DNA of 64,000 nt from Litoditis marina (Eukaryota > Nematoda > Chromadorea > Rhabditida > Rhabditidae): the NCBI GenBank assembly GCA_964036275.1, contig OZ038433.1, forward strand, positions 15,013,801-15,077,800, in the 5' to 3' direction. Below are positions 1-13,100 of the stretch, in pieces (position 1 is the stretch's first letter; every line of letters begins with the position of its first letter). The position numbers and the translations under genes are program-made. The notes beneath the pieces were generated by a model, which worked only from the letters and a program-made list of their open reading frames with translations, did no database searches and was not told the origin of the DNA.

Positions 1-1440
1 AGGAAGAGAGAGGAGGGAGGGAAAGAGAGAGAAAGAGAGGAGAGGGGGGGGGAGAGAAAGAGAAAGATGAGAGAGAGGAATGAAGAGAGGGAGGGGGGCG
101 AAGGAAGGAGTCGAGGTAACCAGATGACCGAAATAAGGTTAGATGAAGAATAGGCCAGGAGGAAAAGTAGTAGAACGGCTATTTCAGGATACAAATGAGA
201 AGTTATCCGCGGTTACCTACAAGAGTGATTGAGGTCAAGTAACCGAACAAATTGCGGTTAGGCAGGTAACCAATAAACAGTTTAGATGAAGAATACGCCA
301 TGAAATGGGGTGTGGATCGATTTGAGCAATCTCAGATTGAGGAAAAAAGATTACTAGCTGTGATGAAGGTTAGGTTGCCTCACTTAGGTAGGTAACCGAA
401 AGGGAGGTGAGGTAACCAAGGAACCAGGTTAGAGGAAGAATAGGTCGAGAGAAAATAGGGCGTGAGGCCTAGTTTCCTATAGAAAACTTACCACGCGGTT
501 ATAGTTCACACCATTCCTACTGAGACTCCTACAATAACCTTACAAACTTCTAAGGCTGTTGTGAAGCTGAAAATGTAGTTCATGGAAAATGTTCTGGTAT
601 ATATACTCTGCTGAGAAGGAGAGTGAGGTACGAAAATCCTCAACTTCTCCGATTAAATCTAAGTGAGCTAAACGGCTTGAAAGTTTCGAAATTCTACTGT
701 AGGAGTCTCAGTAGGAATGGAAAAGACTTTACCTACAAGAAGCTATGAGCGTTGGGTAACCAAACATAACGAGGTGAGGTAACCAAGGAACCATGTTAGA
801 TGAAGAATAGACCGGGCATAAGAGTGGGCGACATACGAATCTATTCAAAATTAGGTTACCTCAACGTATATAAGTAACCAAAAAAGTTGAGGTCAGGTAA
901 CCAAGAAGGTTGGAGTATCCAAGAGAACCAGGGTTAGATGAAGAATAGGCAGGAATAAGAATGTATTATTGACGGTATTTCATTGAAAGATGCGGTTATC
1001 TATCAAAATCGGTTACTTGAACATATGGTTAGGTAACCGAGGAACCAGATAATATGGATAATACGCCGGAAAAAAGTAGGAACACCACGAAGAAAATTAC
1101 CACGCGGCTACAAGAAGCGATTAAGGCTATGTAGCTAAACTTGAGGTTAGGTAACCGAAAATATCGTGGTTAGGTAACCGAAAAAAATAGACGAGAAATA
1201 AAAATGTTGTAGGCGACATATGAATCTATTCAAAATTAAGTGTCCGCAACTTAGGTGGGTACCGAAAAAGTTCAGGTTAGGTAACCAAAAAAAAGAAAAA
1301 AGGTCTGGTAACGTAACCGAGGAACAAGGTTAGATGAAGAATGGGCGAGGAATAAGAATGTAGTGGGGGGCGACATAGGGGGGGGGGGGGATACGCACAT
1401 GCCACTATGGTTGATGGATGCAACATATGACTTTCGACCC
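1..1440. repeat. Degenerate interspersed repeat with nested MITE
   Basis: The interval opens with a (GA)-rich tract at about 1-110. It continues with imperfect copies of a block that contains GGTAACC-type motifs followed by GTTAGATGAAGAATAGGC. The latter is visible near 134, 284, 427, 792, 931 and 1327, with spacings from about 130 to about 400 bp. A MITE of the CCTACTGAGACTCCTACAGTA family is inserted at about 512-725 and accounts for the largest gap. A run of 13 G lies at 1378-1390. No coding exon is recognisable. Confidence 0.75.
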
Positions 1441-1705
1441 ACAAACATTATGAAGATCGGAAGATAGAGATTGATAGAGAGAGAGAGGGATGGAGAGAGA
1501 GATAGAGAGAGAGAAAGAGAGAGAGAGAGTGAGGGGCAAGAGAGGGAACAGGAAAGAAACAGAGAGGAGAGAGAGTGAGAGAGAGAAAGAGAGAGAGAGA
1601 TAGAGAGAGAGGGATAGAGAGTGAGGGGCAAGAGAGGGAACAGGAAAGAAACAGAGAGGAGGAGGAAGATAGAGAGAAAGAGAGTGAGAGAAAGAGAGAG
1701 AGAGA

Positions 1706-1778
<73 letters not shown>

Positions 1779-1907
1779 TGAGGGGCAAGAGAGGGAACAG
1801 GAAAGAAACAGAGAGGAGGAGGAAGATAGAGAGAGAGTGAGAGAAAGAGAGAGAGGGAGGCGAAGAAATCACGCGAGAGAGGAAAAAAGGAAGAGAGAAA
1901 AATAGAG

Positions 1908-1957
<50 letters not shown>

Positions 1958-2070
1958 GGAGAGAGGGAGAGAGGGAGAGAGGGAGAGAGAGAGAGAGAGG
2001 GGGAAGGGAGAAAGAAAGAGAGAAAGAGCGAGAGAGAGAAGGGGATAGAGAAAGAGGGAGAAGAAGACAC
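1441..2070. repeat. (GA)n/(CT)n low-complexity tract
   Basis: About 600 bp consists almost entirely of GAGAGA with short interruptions. A block containing GAGGGGCAAGAGAGGGAACA is repeated near 1531, 1621 and 1778. This shows the tract has grown by segmental tandem duplication as well as by dinucleotide slippage. Long open frames through it (SLSLSL or ERERER) are artefacts of composition. Confidence 0.9.
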
Positions 2071-2167
2071 CGCAGTGATAGAGAAGTTGGAAGTATAGTG
2101 ATAGAACAGAATGAGTGAAGTATTTGAAATGAGCGTATAAAAGAAAGAAACCATACCGAAACTCGTG

Positions 2168-2412
2168 CAGTATACTATAGTCTGTTCTACCAATCGATGT
2201 ACTCCTACAGTAATCCGTCAATTATTCAAGGGGGTGTTTTCTAATGAAAAAGTCAATACTTTGGTTTTAAATTTACAGAGTCAGTAGTAGTAAACATTCA
2301 GAAGACATAAATCAACATTTTGAGGGGTTCTGAACACGCTAACATACCAAAGTTTGACCTGGAAGAGGTAGCAGATTACTGTAGAGGGTTATAAGTGGGT
2401 GGAACAGACTAT
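2168..2412. mobile_element. MITE-like element, family F
   Basis: The ends read TATAGTCTGTTCTACCAATC and TGGGTGGAACAGACTATA, which are imperfect terminal inverted repeats beginning TATAGTCTG. A second copy in the opposite orientation lies at about 32566-32795, with matching interior blocks such as the region around the ACACCCCCTTGAA and GACCTGGAA motifs. No coding capacity is seen. A related element may continue to about 2625. Confidence 0.75.
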
Positions 2413-2625
2413 AAACTCGCAGTGTGCTCGATTCACTTACATTTCAACCAAAAAAAGTAAGGAGTTTAGACTCGACACTATACAAAATACTGTATTTTGA
2501 AATACAAATTACTAAATTTACTGTACTAAAATACAAGATTTTAGAGTGTTTAGGAAACAGTCATTGGAAACTTGGAATGTGTACTGTAGGAGTTTCAGTG
2601 GGAACAATGATGACTATAGAATCGA

Positions 2626-3572
2626 GTGAAAATCACTCAATGATCTTCTCACCTAATACTGCTCGACTAAAAACCATTTTTGAATTTTCCACTTTAAATA
2701 TACAGATTTTGTCCGAATGTCTCAAATTAGAACTATACAATTCAGTTCGCGTACAGATTTCAGTGAAATTCGACTGTACAAAATGTATTTATATATCTGT
2801 ATACACGTAATTCAACTGCACTACAAGAAGAGATACACGACAGAGCTAAAATGACAAAAAAAGCGAAAATCCTATTAAAAAAAACACGTCATTTTTGGAG
2901 CAAAGAATGAGCAAGTCAAATATTACACAAAAACAATATAATTAGCGAGAAACTGCAATTTAATGTGAAATTCTTCTTACTCTTATACATTCATTTAAAT
3001 AGGGCATTCACAACTCTAAAAAAAAGTAGTCGGAAAATTGCAGTTCCTCATCTAAACCGAAAACTGGTAAAGCATTAGTCAAATCTGGGTAGGTCGAGAA
3101 AAGCATAAATACCATAGAAGACATTCTGAAAGAGAAAAGGAGAAAAACTCGAATAGAAATGAAATTAATAAACAAATACAAAAAAAGCTCTGAAAACAAA
3201 ACAGTCTGCTGAGCGAAAATGTCAAATGCAAATCGAAGCGATTCTGGGCGGCAAATGTTATTACAAAGATCTAAAATATATATACACAGCTGAAGATAGA
3301 AATACCGTAACCCAATCCGAAGGCTGCACAGCTAACGGCAAGAATACAGTGATTCTGATTCATGACTGCAACTAAAATTAGCAGTTTTTCGTGACCCTCA
3401 TGCAAAGGGTGCACAGCTTAAGGCAGGGATACCGTACTTCTAACTCCCAATAAGCACAATCAAAGTTAGCGATACTCTACCCCTTGGTCACGCACAGCAA
3501 ACAACTATCGGTACCGTAATCCAAAATTCAAAATAGGCACATCAAAAGTTAGGGATACCGTAACCCTATACC
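2626..3572. other. AT-rich intergenic DNA downstream of fem-1
   Basis: No exon with a family match was found on either strand. Around 3300-3560 short phrases such as ATACCGTAACCC recur several times. This looks like degenerate repeat, and related phrases occur near 7810-7930. The fem-1 3'UTR (minus strand) must begin within this interval. Confidence 0.5.
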
Positions 3573-4134
3573 CTAGTGCAACGATAGAAATTTGTGCAGA
3601 TCTGCGGGTATCAGCTGATTGTCCGGTTCGCTCCATGTGAATTGACGTTGAACGGCGTTGGCGGCCAGCCCGCGAAGGGTCACGAATTTGCCTGGAAAAC
3701 GATGTAACTATAAACATAATCACATAATCAATCAGTTCAATAATACTACTTTTATAGATAGGATGTTTTACTTACACTTAGTTCAATTATGTAATAACTT
3801 TATTCTGAAATAATTTCTTTTTAGAAAAAACACGTGGTTGAAAAGATAAAGAAAGCCACAGGCTTCCCAGGATAAGGAATTTGCCTGGACCCTGGAAATA
3901 GCACATGAATAAAACTAATATTCATCATTATAGGGCAGTGTGTTCCCCTATGCGCTGTGTTTGTACTTTGATCTCGTCGCTTTTCGATCGATACTCAAAT
4001 ATTGCAGCGTGCTACGGCATCAAATTACAACAAACGATTTTGTCACTCCATATACCGTAGTTTCGGATTGTGTGTCGAGAGATAGAGAGATCGAGAGAGA
4101 GAGAGAGAGAGAGCGAGAGAGATAGAGAGAAAAA

Positions 4135-4178
<44 letters not shown>

Positions 4179-7100
4179 TTTTCCCTCTAAACCCGAAAGA
4201 CGTCCCTTCGGAAAGCAGAAAAGAGCCATTAGAAGTTCTCTCCGTTCGAAGGAGTGCATTTTACGACTGCGCGACGCGGTTTTCTACTTTCGCGCCGGCC
4301 GTGCACCTCGTTTTGTCATCTGATACTACAAAGACCTTCGACGCTCGTTACTATTTTATTATTACCGCGAAAAATATGTCGTCAGACATATTAAAACCAG
4401 TGCAGACGCGCCGAGAATTACTACTGGTGAGGCAAAAAGATCTAGGGCCGTCGTTTGAATACCGAACAGTCATACACCAGTGATGTCCGACTATTCGATG
4501 AAAATTAGTCCGTTTTTAGCTATGAACGCGAGAAAATTACCGATTTTGTATTAAAAATAGACAAAATTTCATGTTTTCGGCAAAAAGGTAGTCCATTTTC
4601 GGACAGCTTTACTGGGGTATGCGAACAGTGAAAGAAAAAGGAAACAAAGGAGACTAAATTGCTGATAGGCTCTACGAATTCAAAGAACTTTAGAACAGAG
4701 CAAAATTTAGAGATGATTGTCTTTGACTTTGTCACGCCATCCATATTTCCTACCGCGTGAGCTGAAAATCACATCAAACCAACTTTACTTAATTGACCTA
4801 TTTTACCGCCTTATTTATTATTATTTACATGAATCGTTTTATTTATTTATTGATTGAAACGAACCAGACGGGAAAAAGGATCCGTTCGAGTCGCGACAGT
4901 TCAACTCAAACCAAATCAACTTATCTGACCCACTATTTATATATTTGAGGCCGAGTGGTCGACTGGTTGTGTGCGCGCTAGCACTCAAAACACCATGGTT
5001 CGATCCCACGCGGTATCTTCATGGCGGACCGCATGAGCTAGTAATAAAGCTCACCCATGCCTAGTTTCTCATCTACGGATACTACATTGTGATCACTGTC
5101 TTGGTTGTATTTGTATGTATATGTATATGAAGTTTATTTATGTTATTTATTATTGAAATTCGAAAACTAACCAGAAGGGATTCTTTCTAATCTGGAGAGT
5201 TCAATCAGGTCGAGACACGTGTTGTCGTCGAAGTTTCTCGCCAGAATATGGGCACCGAATTCGAGGAGAAGAAGGACGATGCTCTCTCTGGAAATGGGAG
5301 AGGGTATAATAATAATAATAATAATAAAAAACACTCATAACTAAGAAGAAACGCGATGCTTCTACTAGAAGGGAGGGGGTTGACCTTAAAGGAGACCGGC
5401 ACACAACTTGAGCTAAGGTTTTGTTTCGGGCTGCTTTTGACTGTATTGAGATCAGAGAGCACAAATAACTCGTATATAAGTTTGATCAGTCCACGTGACA
5501 TTCACATGACAATGCCGCGCGACACGCAACGCGTCCAATCAAAAGTAGGATAGAGCAGCTTTACGAGAAACTATGTTGCTCTCCGGTCTCTTTTAACTAT
5601 GGTACGAGAGAGGGAGAGAAAGAAAAGGGAGAGAGTGAGAGTACTTTGCGTTTCCCTGGAAGGAAAGGGAGTATAATAATGAAGAGAGAGAGAGAGAGAG
5701 ATAGATAGATAGATTCCCGTCTAACTTGGGTCTCTCGTTGAGTAGTAGAATGTGCATGGGAGTGCATCCCTCCATGTCTCTTTCGTCCACATCTGCCCCC
5801 GCCTTCAGAAGACGTTCCACCACGTAGTTGGCAGGGAATCTGCCACAAATGAGATAAATCAATACGCATAAACTGGTAAATGAAATATAGAAAGGTAAAG
5901 CTCAGCTCTAACAATTAAAGTGAGAAGAACTATGAATAACAGGAAGAAGTAACGGTTTTGCCGGAACCCAAAAGGTAATCAGAGGTGCATCCTAAGCTCA
6001 GATACCCAAATAGGTTATTTGAGCAAAATTTCAAATTTGGCCTCTAGTTTATAGATTATAGTCGATTTCACATAACTATCATTATTATTATTATTGTTAA
6101 TGTTATTATTATTCTATACACTAACTGTGTGCTCTCCGGTCTATCCGACTCCTGCAGTGCCAGATGAAGGGGCCGCAGACCCAGTTGGAAACACGAACGG
6201 ACCAGCCTGAAACAGGGAACGGTAATTTTGAACTCAATTAATAATATAACTCAGTTTATTGACTACTTTATTCGTGATTTAACTGCATATACTACTTATT
6301 TCTCTACTTCAAACGCAACCAACTCGACCTCTACGTGGGGCGATTCGGCCAATCTGCAGAACTTTATTCTAATCCAACTTAATAACTTTATTCTAATTTA
6401 ACTTTATTCTAGTTAACTTATTTATGTTTATTTAAATCAAATACAAACCAACCTCTCCACCTCTACGTGGGGCGATTCTGCCAGTTCCAGCTGCTGCAAG
6501 ACGGCTGCCTCGTTCTCTTCATCCAAGGCGTGGATGGGCAGGGAGAGACGGTACAACTGAAATTAACTATGATATAAAAGAAGTTTCGAAATAGGTCTAT
6601 ATCTGTATGGTATACAAGTATAGTCGTTGTCAACGGAAAGGCGAGAGGGTACTGTATATCTCACTCTTCGCTGTGTACGCTCACATGTCTTCGATTCCGA
6701 AGGTTGCCGGTTTTGTGGTCAAATAGCGCAGTGGTTAGCGCCATGCTACGAATCTTTTGCTCGCACGTTCGATTCCGGCGAAAAACAGAAATTCGTAAGT
6801 TTGACACCCACTATACCAAGCCATATTTGTAATATGCAATCAGACACCAGCAAGGTTGTCCGAATAGTCAAAAAAATCGAAAAACGGACTACTTTTTTAA
6901 CCGAAAAGATGAAAATCGGTCTACTTTTTATGAAAAATCTTAAATTTGCACGTGTTTATATCTGAAAACGGATAACTTTTTGTCGCTTAGTCGAACCTTA
7001 CTGGTGTGTGTATGCAACATAGCTGACAAACTCTCCGAGCCAAAAATAATGGTTAAAGTCACGAGAAAAACAGATTCCAACAAACCCACTAACTTTAATT

Positions 7101-10100
7101 AACAGCACGCAAAGATAAGTGCTTAGTTGGAAACCAAAAAAGTGAACTAATGACACTAACCAGTAGAAGTAGTTGTAATGCAACAGAAAACAGTAACACA
7201 CCTTGGTATGCATAGAAAAGACAACCTCACAAGAAAAGAGAACTAACCAGAAAAAGTGGTCATGAACCGAAAAAACCAGACTAACCAGTAGAAGTAGTTG
7301 TAGTCCAATGAGAACCAGGCGGTCCTTTTCTCCCTCCGGGTTATGATCGTGGTCCTCTGCACAGCACTCCGGGTACAACGGTTTACTGCCCCATTCGACT
7401 AACTAGAAACAACCCTAGTTTAAGTTTCACAAAGGCGGTTTACACATGCAACCAAAATGCAACCGGGTTGCATGTGTAAAGACAGTTTGGTTGCTTTCCA
7501 AATGCAACCGGGTTGCTTTTGGTTGCTTTTCAAATGCAACCAAACACTCAATTTCTGGACATTTTCATGTTTTTACTGCAATTTGGTTGCATTTGGAAAG
7601 CAACCAAAAGCAACCCGGTTGCATTTGGAAAGCAACCGAACTGTCTTTACACATGCAACCCGGTTGCTTGTGTAATTGGCCTTTCACAAACGAATATTCA
7701 AGAAAAAATCGGCGGAACACCAATGACTATGAATGAGAGTCAACTATCTACCGTCATCAGCACTTTGTTTACAATGTTTACTGGATGCTAAAATATACTA
7801 TATCCATCTGAATATACCGTACCCTTCCCAACCCAATATAGGGTCTAAGGATTCTAAGGAACAGTTAACACACCTCTTTGAATCAAATGTTTACCGTAAC
7901 CAAGATCCAAGAATTTGGGTATTGTAGCCTACTGTAACGGAAACAATCTATTTACTCTTTCCAACTCCAAACACAGTCTATGGAATAGAGCTGACAACTA
8001 TGGTCAAAGGTCAACCATCTATCGTAATCACATATTTGGTTACTAAACACTAACCCTCTCCAACTCGAGACACAGTCTATGGAACAGAGCCGCCACTTGC
8101 TCTGCCCGCAACGTCCAGTTCATCCTCCCTCCCTCCACATGAATAACATGCTCATTGATCGCCATTCCAAACGTCTCTTGGAAGGCTTGGAAAGTGGCCA
8201 CCGTGGACATGTTCAGCGGGGAGAGGTGGCTGCAATGTCCGATTTGATGCAAAACACATGTCTAACCGAAACGGTGCGCGTATCTCTAAACATACAGGAA
8301 TCCCACCTATTTCTACTGCTGATCGTAGAATTTGTTTTCAGCATCTAAACTGTGGGTTCTATTTGTCAAAACAGTTATGGGATAGAAAAAAGTCCGCTTT
8401 AAAACAGTCATTCTGAGAAAAATTCTACAGTACAACATAATTTGACCGAATTTCTGTTCTCCTTTTTACATTCATAACGTCCACGGGCAAGAAATGATAA
8501 AACGTACGCCTGTTGCAGTTCGAGAGCGTGGAACCACAGTTCGAAACAGCGTTGTACCCTTCCGAGGTCGCAATAAACGGCCCCTCGGAAACGGAGAAAG
8601 TAGTGCACGTCCACGTTTCCGCCACCCAACACACGCTCGCGGATGATCAGCGACTGAAATACAATACTCAGTCAATTCGAGCAAAAAACTCAAAATGGAC
8701 TCCCTAACTGCTTGTTATAAGAGAATTGGCCTTTTCTCAAGGACAACATTACATATATTAATAATAAATTGTTTCATATGTGCATTACAATAAACCATCA
8801 CACATTAGCCATAATCACAATGCTCAAATAGCCAGAAAACTGGCTTCCGTGCTAGATTTGGGTTACTTTATAGAAATGTACACTAAGAACTGAAACTTCG
8901 TCTCATATAACAATAATCAATTGATTGCTACTGTCCAACATATACCGAATTCCCAACATTAGCGATGCGCCTAATGTCTCATAGCATGTAGCCGCCAGCT
9001 ATTCCCAGCCTAAATGGTGTCTAATTTATGGTCTCCCCATTAATTGTCGCCTCTCCTTTCGTTGGCTGCCCATCACAGTTGCGTGTCACACAATGCTTGG
9101 CGGCGCGCCAAAAGAATTTCCCGGAAACTGCGGAAACGCTCCTAAAATGTTCACGCAATCAACACCGCTGAAGATTCGCACATCAGGGGGGGGGGGGGGG
9201 GGTTATTTTATATAATATATTATTTGGGTTAATGGGTTAACGCTACCTACAGAAAGACCACGAAACGCTTCAAAACAAATAATCTAAGAAATACAAACCA
9301 GGAAAATCTCTATTTACTATCAGTTATGAAGAGAACTTTAACATACTCCTGCTACCTTTGTAACACAACATTTATTGGCAACAATGTCCACAACTCCTAC
9401 AACCTTTTTCCACAATTTTCTCTCCAGTCCAATCGGAGTGCCATTTCGCGTGTTAAATAAGGACGATTATGTGATCCAATCGCAACGGTTCAGTCCTTTA
9501 AACTGCAAAACATTTTTCAATTGCAGTTTAAAGGACCGTTGACACGAGATTGGTCCACATTATCGTCCTTCTTTAAGCCACGTTAATTCTAATGATTCTC
9601 TTTGATTTCCGACGTAGAAACATCACAAAACGTTTCCAATCCAAAACACGTAACTTGAAGAAAGCGAGCATTCAATAGTTCACCATGTAGTTGTTTTCGA
9701 AACTGTTCACAACATCTCACTGTCCATAACCATCAACTGTGCGGCAGTTGCAGTTGCAAGTGCGTGCGTTCGCGCGGGGGCATCTGTCAATTGTTGCGCG
9801 CGGCTGGCTTGAAAGACGCCGCCAGCCGCAATTAGAAAAGACCATTCAACACGTTCCTTCCGCCCAATTGAGGCGGCCACTCATCATAATACAGTACTCT
9901 TCTAAGAAAGACAAGGACTGTCTCTTTTCTTTTCGAGGGCCGCTTTTCATGGACGGAATTTAGCCAGAAAAGGGGGTCAATGAGGCGAATCAGGCTGGAA
10001 TAAGCACTTTTCTCAAAGAGCCGCACTCAAGATAGGCTCATTATAGGAAGACGTTCAAAAAACGGCTACTCTACACGGGGACCTCGGGGACTGAAATGCT

Positions 10101-13100
10101 ACTGAACAAAAGGAGATGGAGGTCGACTATTGATCGATCCTCGTCTGTCGTTCTATCATGTGTGTATTTTGAACTCTGTTGCGAGTAGAGATTACAATAA
10201 ACCTCAAATGCAGACTACAACTATTTTCCAAAAGAGAATTTTCCCAGATTTTGTAGAAAAGGTGTCCGTTCCTTGAAATTCCGGGCTACTCAATCCAGTT
10301 GATCTCATACTCCAGAAGCGTGGACCGAGTGGCCACATTAATCAAAATAAAAATAATATTTTTCATCCACATCGGTAAAATTGCCCATTGTTATGAACAA
10401 TCGAGAAATTGCAAGTATTTTATATAGAAAATAACCCCATTTCCGTAGAATAGTCACAGATTACTGGTGTACCACCACATTAGGAACACGTCAACGTTAG
10501 TAACCCTAATCAACCTAACCCAATAGAAAAACTTATGAGTCCCCTCTTGGAAACCTGTAACTTCCCACTAACTGCAGCAATTTCGGCAAAGTTATGGCTC
10601 CCCCATAACCTGTTAAAGGAAAAGTTGAGAAACCTGCATGTAGATGCATGTATATAATGTTTATATTATTATATAAATTAACCATAACCAACTCTGCATC
10701 CATAAGGTCCGACTATTCGACAAAAAAGAAACCCGTGTTCCGATTCGAATGCACGAGAATAGATTATTCGAATGCGTGAAAATAGATGATTCTGCTAGGC
10801 AACATAGCTACATACTGAAGTAAGTTATCAAATATCAATCCTGACCAACGACCAACCAACGCATATATTTGCATGCATGTAATGGGTCAGTGTGAAGTGC
10901 AATTGTGAAGAGGTATCCTACCTTCTGTGATGTTTTATGTTTCCTCCTATGTTATATTAATATTTATAATAATAATAACCATAACCAACCTGCATATAGA
11001 TGGCATCCGGTTGACCCGAGATGTCCGTCAGGTCCTGAAGGGAATGAGCCTCCTTATATCCACTGTAGACGGCCCCTATTCTGTCCGGATCCAAATCCAC
11101 CACCGAATCCTGCAAAATATATAATATACTATATAATAAAATAAAATAATAATACACCTGTCCATTCATTTCATCTTTGAGGAAAAGTAAAAAAAAACTT
11201 TTTCATATCCACCACCGAATCCTGAAAATCAAAAATGCGACTTATTGACCAGTAATGTTGCACGTACAGACACGATATTGCGAAAAAACAGACTACTTTC
11301 TGACCAACTTTTTTGAATTGAGAATCAGAAAAAGTGAAAAATATTGAGAAGTGAAAAACAGTTCACTTTTTGATTTGTAGAATAGTCACAAGTATTTAGA
11401 CATCAAAATAGGGTGTACGTTGCTCCATCGCGCTATGTTATCGTTTGAGCCTGTATCAGGGGTGACCACAGGTTGCACACCGTGCACGTTTTCAAAGTGG
11501 GGGGGGGGGGGGGGTCGTAAATGCTCCGCAGGAGCAAAAAAATATTCAAAATACGGCGAATTTTTGCAATTTTCGATGAACTTTCCCGAAATTTGGCAAC
11601 ATAAAACAGGTTTTTTGGCAAATTACGTTATTTTAGAGGGGGGGGGGGGGTCGTACTGACCATTGAGTCGGGAACCTTTGTGATCACCCTGAACCTTTAG
11701 GACAACATTCTCCGATGATGGCGTAGGTCGAGATCAAAGATCAAACTACAACAAAGACTTGGTCACTCACTGCCAACCAGACGTTTACAACTGTTGGACG
11801 ACTCTCTAAATTGTGGGAGACGTAACTAAAATTGTTGTAACTAGCTATTTTTTGGGTGATCATAATGATATTTTTCTGTTCAAATTCCAGATATTCACCC
11901 AATTTCGGCGAATTTCTGGGCGATTATCGGAATTTTTGGAGTTTTTCATAAATTTCGGGTTACCAAAATTCAGACGTCGTCTAGAGTTGCTGCCAACACA
12001 CGTCATTCCGCTGTTACTGTCATCCAACTTTCTAATGTAATAAGTGTGGTAGTTTGAGCTGAATTGAAGGACATTGAACGCGTTGAAAAAAGTTTTTGTG
12101 CAGTTTGTCAACCATATACCAGTAATCTCGTCCGTTTTCAGATGTCAACACGTGAAATTTTATGATTTTTCATCAAAGGTAGACCGATTTTCTGCTTTTC
12201 GGCGTGAAGGTAGTTCGTTTTTCAAATTGTTCTGACTAGCCGGACAACTTTACTGGTGCAGATTGTCAACACACCTTCTGTTCCTCCTCCGTCAACGGTA
12301 CTTCCAGTGCTCGTTTCCACATCTCCACCGCCCCGTGCATGTCCATCTTTTTGTCGCATCGCGTGCAGCCCAAAATCTTGATCACGTCTCTTTTGTAGAT
12401 TCCCGAAGAGCATAGTGACATCAACGTATTCACAGTCTGAACAATGACATATTATTCAGTTTTATATACTCGTTTTCACGGAAACAGCTGAACATAACTA
12501 TTGACATAGCACACGTTTTCAACTCATGCTTTGGTTGCTGGCAGTGGCAGGAGTAGGCAGAGAATGGTTTCATCCAAATACGACCCCCTCCCTTTAACGG
12601 AGATTTTCGAGAAAAGGTGCGTTTTGATTGCTAAAACCGTGCTATTTTCGACGCCCTGTGGACCAAAAGCGACCCCCCCCCCTCTTGACTTTTCCCCTGA
12701 TGATAAATTTTTCATGCGAAGAATCGGGTTCTGTGTTCTTCATAGATTCAGAATCGGCACAGTTTTCCTCTCTTCATCTCAAACATGAAACATGTCAATG
12801 TGTAACTGCATTCTCCTTCTCCATAGATCTCTTTTTCGGATAGAAAAAAGGTAAATTGTGATAATTTAACCCACATTCTCGTTGCCCAACAGGGCGCTGC
12901 TCATCAGCGGACACATTCCCGAATCGTCTTTCCGTAATTCGGCCCCGGCATCAATCAATAACTGACAGATCTCGGCCCTGTCCCCCTCTGCTGCGTCATG
13001 GAGGGCCGTATTACCTGAGAAAACCCGTTAATAAAAAGACTGAATAGTTGTTCGAATATCGAGAATAACGTGCGTAACTCTGAAAACTGCTTTGAAAAAG

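Noticed and set aside
1272..2221. Several long open frames of SLSLSL or ERERER type
   Set aside because: They are dinucleotide-repeat translations of a (GA)n tract. The same applies to frames at 4.0-4.3, 26.5-26.75, 38.4-38.95 and 43.55-43.98 kb.
5167..5169. TAG as the fem-1 stop codon
   Set aside because: It lies in a GTTAGT donor. Splicing from 5172 to 3691 restores the VHL-box-like FEM-1 C-terminus in phase.
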